Below are positions 62,451-64,000 of a stretch of 64,000 bases of DNA, piece after piece. This DNA comes from an uncultured Oscillospiraceae bacterium. GTDB lineage: Bacteria > Bacillota > Clostridia > Oscillospirales > Acutalibacteraceae. The translations under genes and the position numbers were made by a program. Below the pieces are notes generated by a model. It did not search any database and was not told the origin of the DNA. It saw only the letters and a program-made list of their open reading frames with translations. The DNA lies in the NCBI GenBank assembly GCA_900541905.1, contig UQLQ01000001.1, positions 62,001 to 126,000 of the forward strand, written 5' to 3'. The stretch's first letter is position 1, and each line of letters begins with the position of its first letter.

Positions 62451-62466
62451 GTTAGCTATTGCTAAC
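62451..62466. promoter_or_regulatory. perfect GTTAGC-N4-GCTAAC operator before the ABC exporter
   Basis: GTTAGC (62451-62456), TATT, GCTAAC (62461-62466). It is the best copy of the motif found at the Crp/Fnr control region, located 67 bases before the exporter start. It could also be an RNA hairpin, but it lacks a T-run. Confidence 0.5.
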
Positions 62467-62532
62467 CTGGATTTATATTCCGATTGATTCTATTGTAACA
62501 GCAACCATACAAAATATAAGGAGGAATGAAAC

Positions 62533-64000
62533 GTGAAAAAAGAGTCTAATCTGAAAAGACTTTTGGGATATGCAGGGAATCATAAGTATCTTACTTATGC
62601 ATCATGGGCGCTTTCTGCAATAGGAGCGTTATTAGCGTTGGTTCCATTTTGGTATATATGGAACATCATCCGTGAGGTATTGGAAGTAATGCCCCATTTT
62701 GAAGAGGCAACTATGCTCACTTATAACGGCTGGATGGCAGTATTATTTTCTGTATTGTCTATTTTGGTATATATAGGTGGACTGATGTGTTCGCACTTGG
62801 CAGCGTTTCGTATTGCTTCCAATATCCGTATAGATGCAATGCATCATATTGTAAAATTGCCCCTTGGATTTGCCGAAACATTTGGAAGCGGCAAGCTGCG
62901 TAAAATAGTAAATGAATCCAGTGCAGCCACCGAAACATATTTAGCGCATCAGCTTCCTGATAAAGCGGGAGCAATTGCAACGCCAATCGGTTTGCTGGCA
63001 CTACTGTTCCTGTTTGATTGGCGCTTGGGTCTGTTAAGTCTTGCACCTGTAGTACTTGGATTTTTAATTATGATAAATATGACAGGTGCCAAAATGAAAA
63101 AGAAAATGGAAGAATATCAAAATGCTTTAGAGGACATGTCCAATGAAGCAGTGGAATATGTACGTGGTATTCCTGTTGTGAAAACATTCGGTCAAACTGT
63201 ATTTTCTTTCAAACGTTTTAAGGGTTCCATAGACCGTTACGGAAAATGGGTCATTGCTTATACAAAAGAGTTGCGAGGTCCGATGATGGCCTATACCGCA
63301 GCGATTAACAGTACATTTGTATTTTTGATTGCCGCAGCGCTTATTTTCACGCAAAATAATATTACCAATGAATTTATTTTAAATTTAATGTTTTATATCA
63401 TTATAACGCCAATTATTTCTATCACGCTGACAAAAATTATGTATCAAAGTGAAAATGCCATGATTGTGGAAGATGCATTAAAACGCATTGACAATATTTT
63501 TCACGCAAAACCGCTGGATTATACCAATACGTCAGAACATCCAAAAGACAGTTCTGTAGAATTAAAACAGGTAAGCTACAGCTATGACGGGGAGAAAAAT
63601 GCGCTAACAGATGTATCTCTACGTATTGATGCAGGGCAGACCGTTGCTTTTGTGGGCCCTTCCGGGGGAGGGAAATCTACCCTTGCAAATATCATTGCAA
63701 GATTTTTTGATCCCCAGACTGGAAATGTTCTGATTGGAGGAGTAAATGTAAAAGACATAAAAAAAGAAGAATTGATGGATACGGTATCTTTTGTATTTCA
63801 AAACAGTAAATTGATTAAAGCGTCTATTCTGGACAATGTCCGTTTGAGTAATCCGAATGCTTCCAGAGAAGAAGTAATGAAGGCATTAACATCAGCACAA
63901 TGTATGGATATCATTGAAAAAATGCCGGATGGTGTAGATACAGTTATTGGAGCCAAAGGAGTTTATTTGTCCGGAGGTGAGCAGCAGAGAATTGCCATTG
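62533..64000 (+). CDS. ABC exporter, fused membrane and ATPase domains (partial)
   Basis: The frame is open from GTG 62533 to the window edge (at least 489 residues). AAGGAGG is 8 bases before the GTG; the ATG at 62526 is out of frame and soon stops. The N-terminal exporter membrane domain has six helices (from YLTYASWALSAIGALLALVP to the helix ending near 290). It is followed by an ATPase domain with Walker A GPSGGGKST near 377, Q-loop VFQNSKLIKASILDNV, and signature LSGGEQQR near the edge. It resembles IrtA/YbtP-like and multidrug half-transporters; a partner half-transporter probably follows. The substrate is unknown. Confidence 0.88.
   Translation, partial: MKKESNLKRLLGYAGNHKYLTYASWALSAIGALLALVPFWYIWNIIREVLEVMPHFEEATMLTYNGWMAVLFSVLSILVYIGGLMCSHLAAFRIASNIRIDAMHHIVKLPLGFAETFGSGKLRKIVNESSAATETYLAHQLPDKAGAIATPIGLLALLFLFDWRLGLLSLAPVVLGFLIMINMTGAKMKKKMEEYQNALEDMSNEAVEYVRGIPVVKTFGQTVFSFKRFKGSIDRYGKWVIAYTKELRGPMMAYTAAINSTFVFLIAAALIFTQNNITNEFILNLMFYIIITPIISITLTKIMYQSENAMIVEDALKRIDNIFHAKPLDYTNTSEHPKDSSVELKQVSYSYDGEKNALTDVSLRIDAGQTVAFVGPSGGGKSTLANIIARFFDPQTGNVLIGGVNVKDIKKEELMDTVSFVFQNSKLIKASILDNVRLSNPNASREEVMKALTSAQCMDIIEKMPDGVDTVIGAKGVYLSGGEQQRIAI

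Noticed and set aside
1..64000. Mobile elements, prophage, integrases or tRNA genes
   Set aside because: No transposase, integrase, phage structural gene, long terminal inverted repeats or cloverleaf was recognised anywhere in the window.

Overview
ORGANISM. The window looks like the chromosome of a strictly anaerobic, low-GC Firmicute of class Clostridia, most likely a gut-type Oscillospirales or Ruminococcaceae relative. I cannot name a genus. The evidence is an uninterrupted S10-spc-alpha ribosomal operon in Firmicutes order (zinc-type S14, and a small KOW protein between map and infA), a HydABC/Hnd-type bifurcating [FeFe]-hydrogenase, a PyrK-dependent PyrD, a short eukaryote-like ProRS, strong AGGAGG ribosome sites and AT-rich intrinsic terminators. 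No oxygen-respiration genes, transposases, integrases, tRNAs or CRISPR arrays were seen. LAYOUT. 1-7.4 kb: end of a SpoVB-like flippase (minus strand), an IscR-type Rrf2 regulator, then a five-gene operon of a CooS-like carbon monoxide dehydrogenase, a NitT/TauT-type ABC importer (lipoprotein, permease, ATPase) and a LysR regulator. 7.5-14.6 kb: housekeeping genes (prmA, dcd, pheA, acpP, proS, a K+/H+ antiporter) with a divergent XRE/small-protein pair inserted among them. 14.6-30.6 kb: promoter, about 300 nt leader with an intrinsic terminator, then 32 co-oriented genes from rpsJ to rplQ including secY, adk, map, infA and rpoA. 30.8-34.1 kb: a large secreted surface protein. 34.2-36.6 kb: serC-serA on the minus strand. 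36.8-45.3 kb: hydrogen metabolism in two operons, first a sensory-type [FeFe]-hydrogenase with DRTGG, ATPase and PHP proteins, then the catalytic hndA-ATPase-hndB-hndC-hndD. 45.4-52 kb: a YdcF protein, a structured tandem repeat array, pyrC, pyrF-pyrK-pyrD, a phosphatase and ruvX. 52-53.2 kb: a DUF3784-like protein and a Vat/CatB-like acetyltransferase with a candidate leader peptide. 53.3-58.9 kb: an accessory island with a Crp/Fnr regulator plus NitT/TauT importer on one strand, and divergently a HypB/CobW-like GTPase, a membrane-less ABC ATPase and a binding protein without signal peptide. 58.9-64 kb: degV, a probable 6S RNA, a DUF1292 protein, trxB, a TetR regulator and the start of an ABC exporter. 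HOW THE GENES WORK TOGETHER. The hydrogenase island would reoxidise NADH and ferredoxin to H2, with a second hydrogenase-like protein lacking the proton-transfer cysteine probably acting as sensor. The pyrimidine block gives carbamoyl-aspartate to UMP steps using NAD-linked PyrD-PyrK. MOST NOTABLE. (1) The CooS-like protein keeps the electron-transfer B and D cluster cysteines but has Asp where the canonical C-cluster Cys333 sits and lacks most of the proton-relay histidines, so it may not be an ordinary CO dehydrogenase. (2) The GTPase/soluble ABC ATPase/cytosolic binding-protein trio is an unusual combination suggestive of metallocofactor handling. A TTAGC-N4-GCTAA palindrome of FNR-family geometry occurs at both sides of its control region and again before the ABC exporter at 62.5 kb. 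(3) A four-copy (one decayed) structured repeat upstream of pyrC has compensatory base changes in its stems, and each intact unit contains a promoter-like -35/-10 pair. All calls come from reading the sequence; no database search was run.
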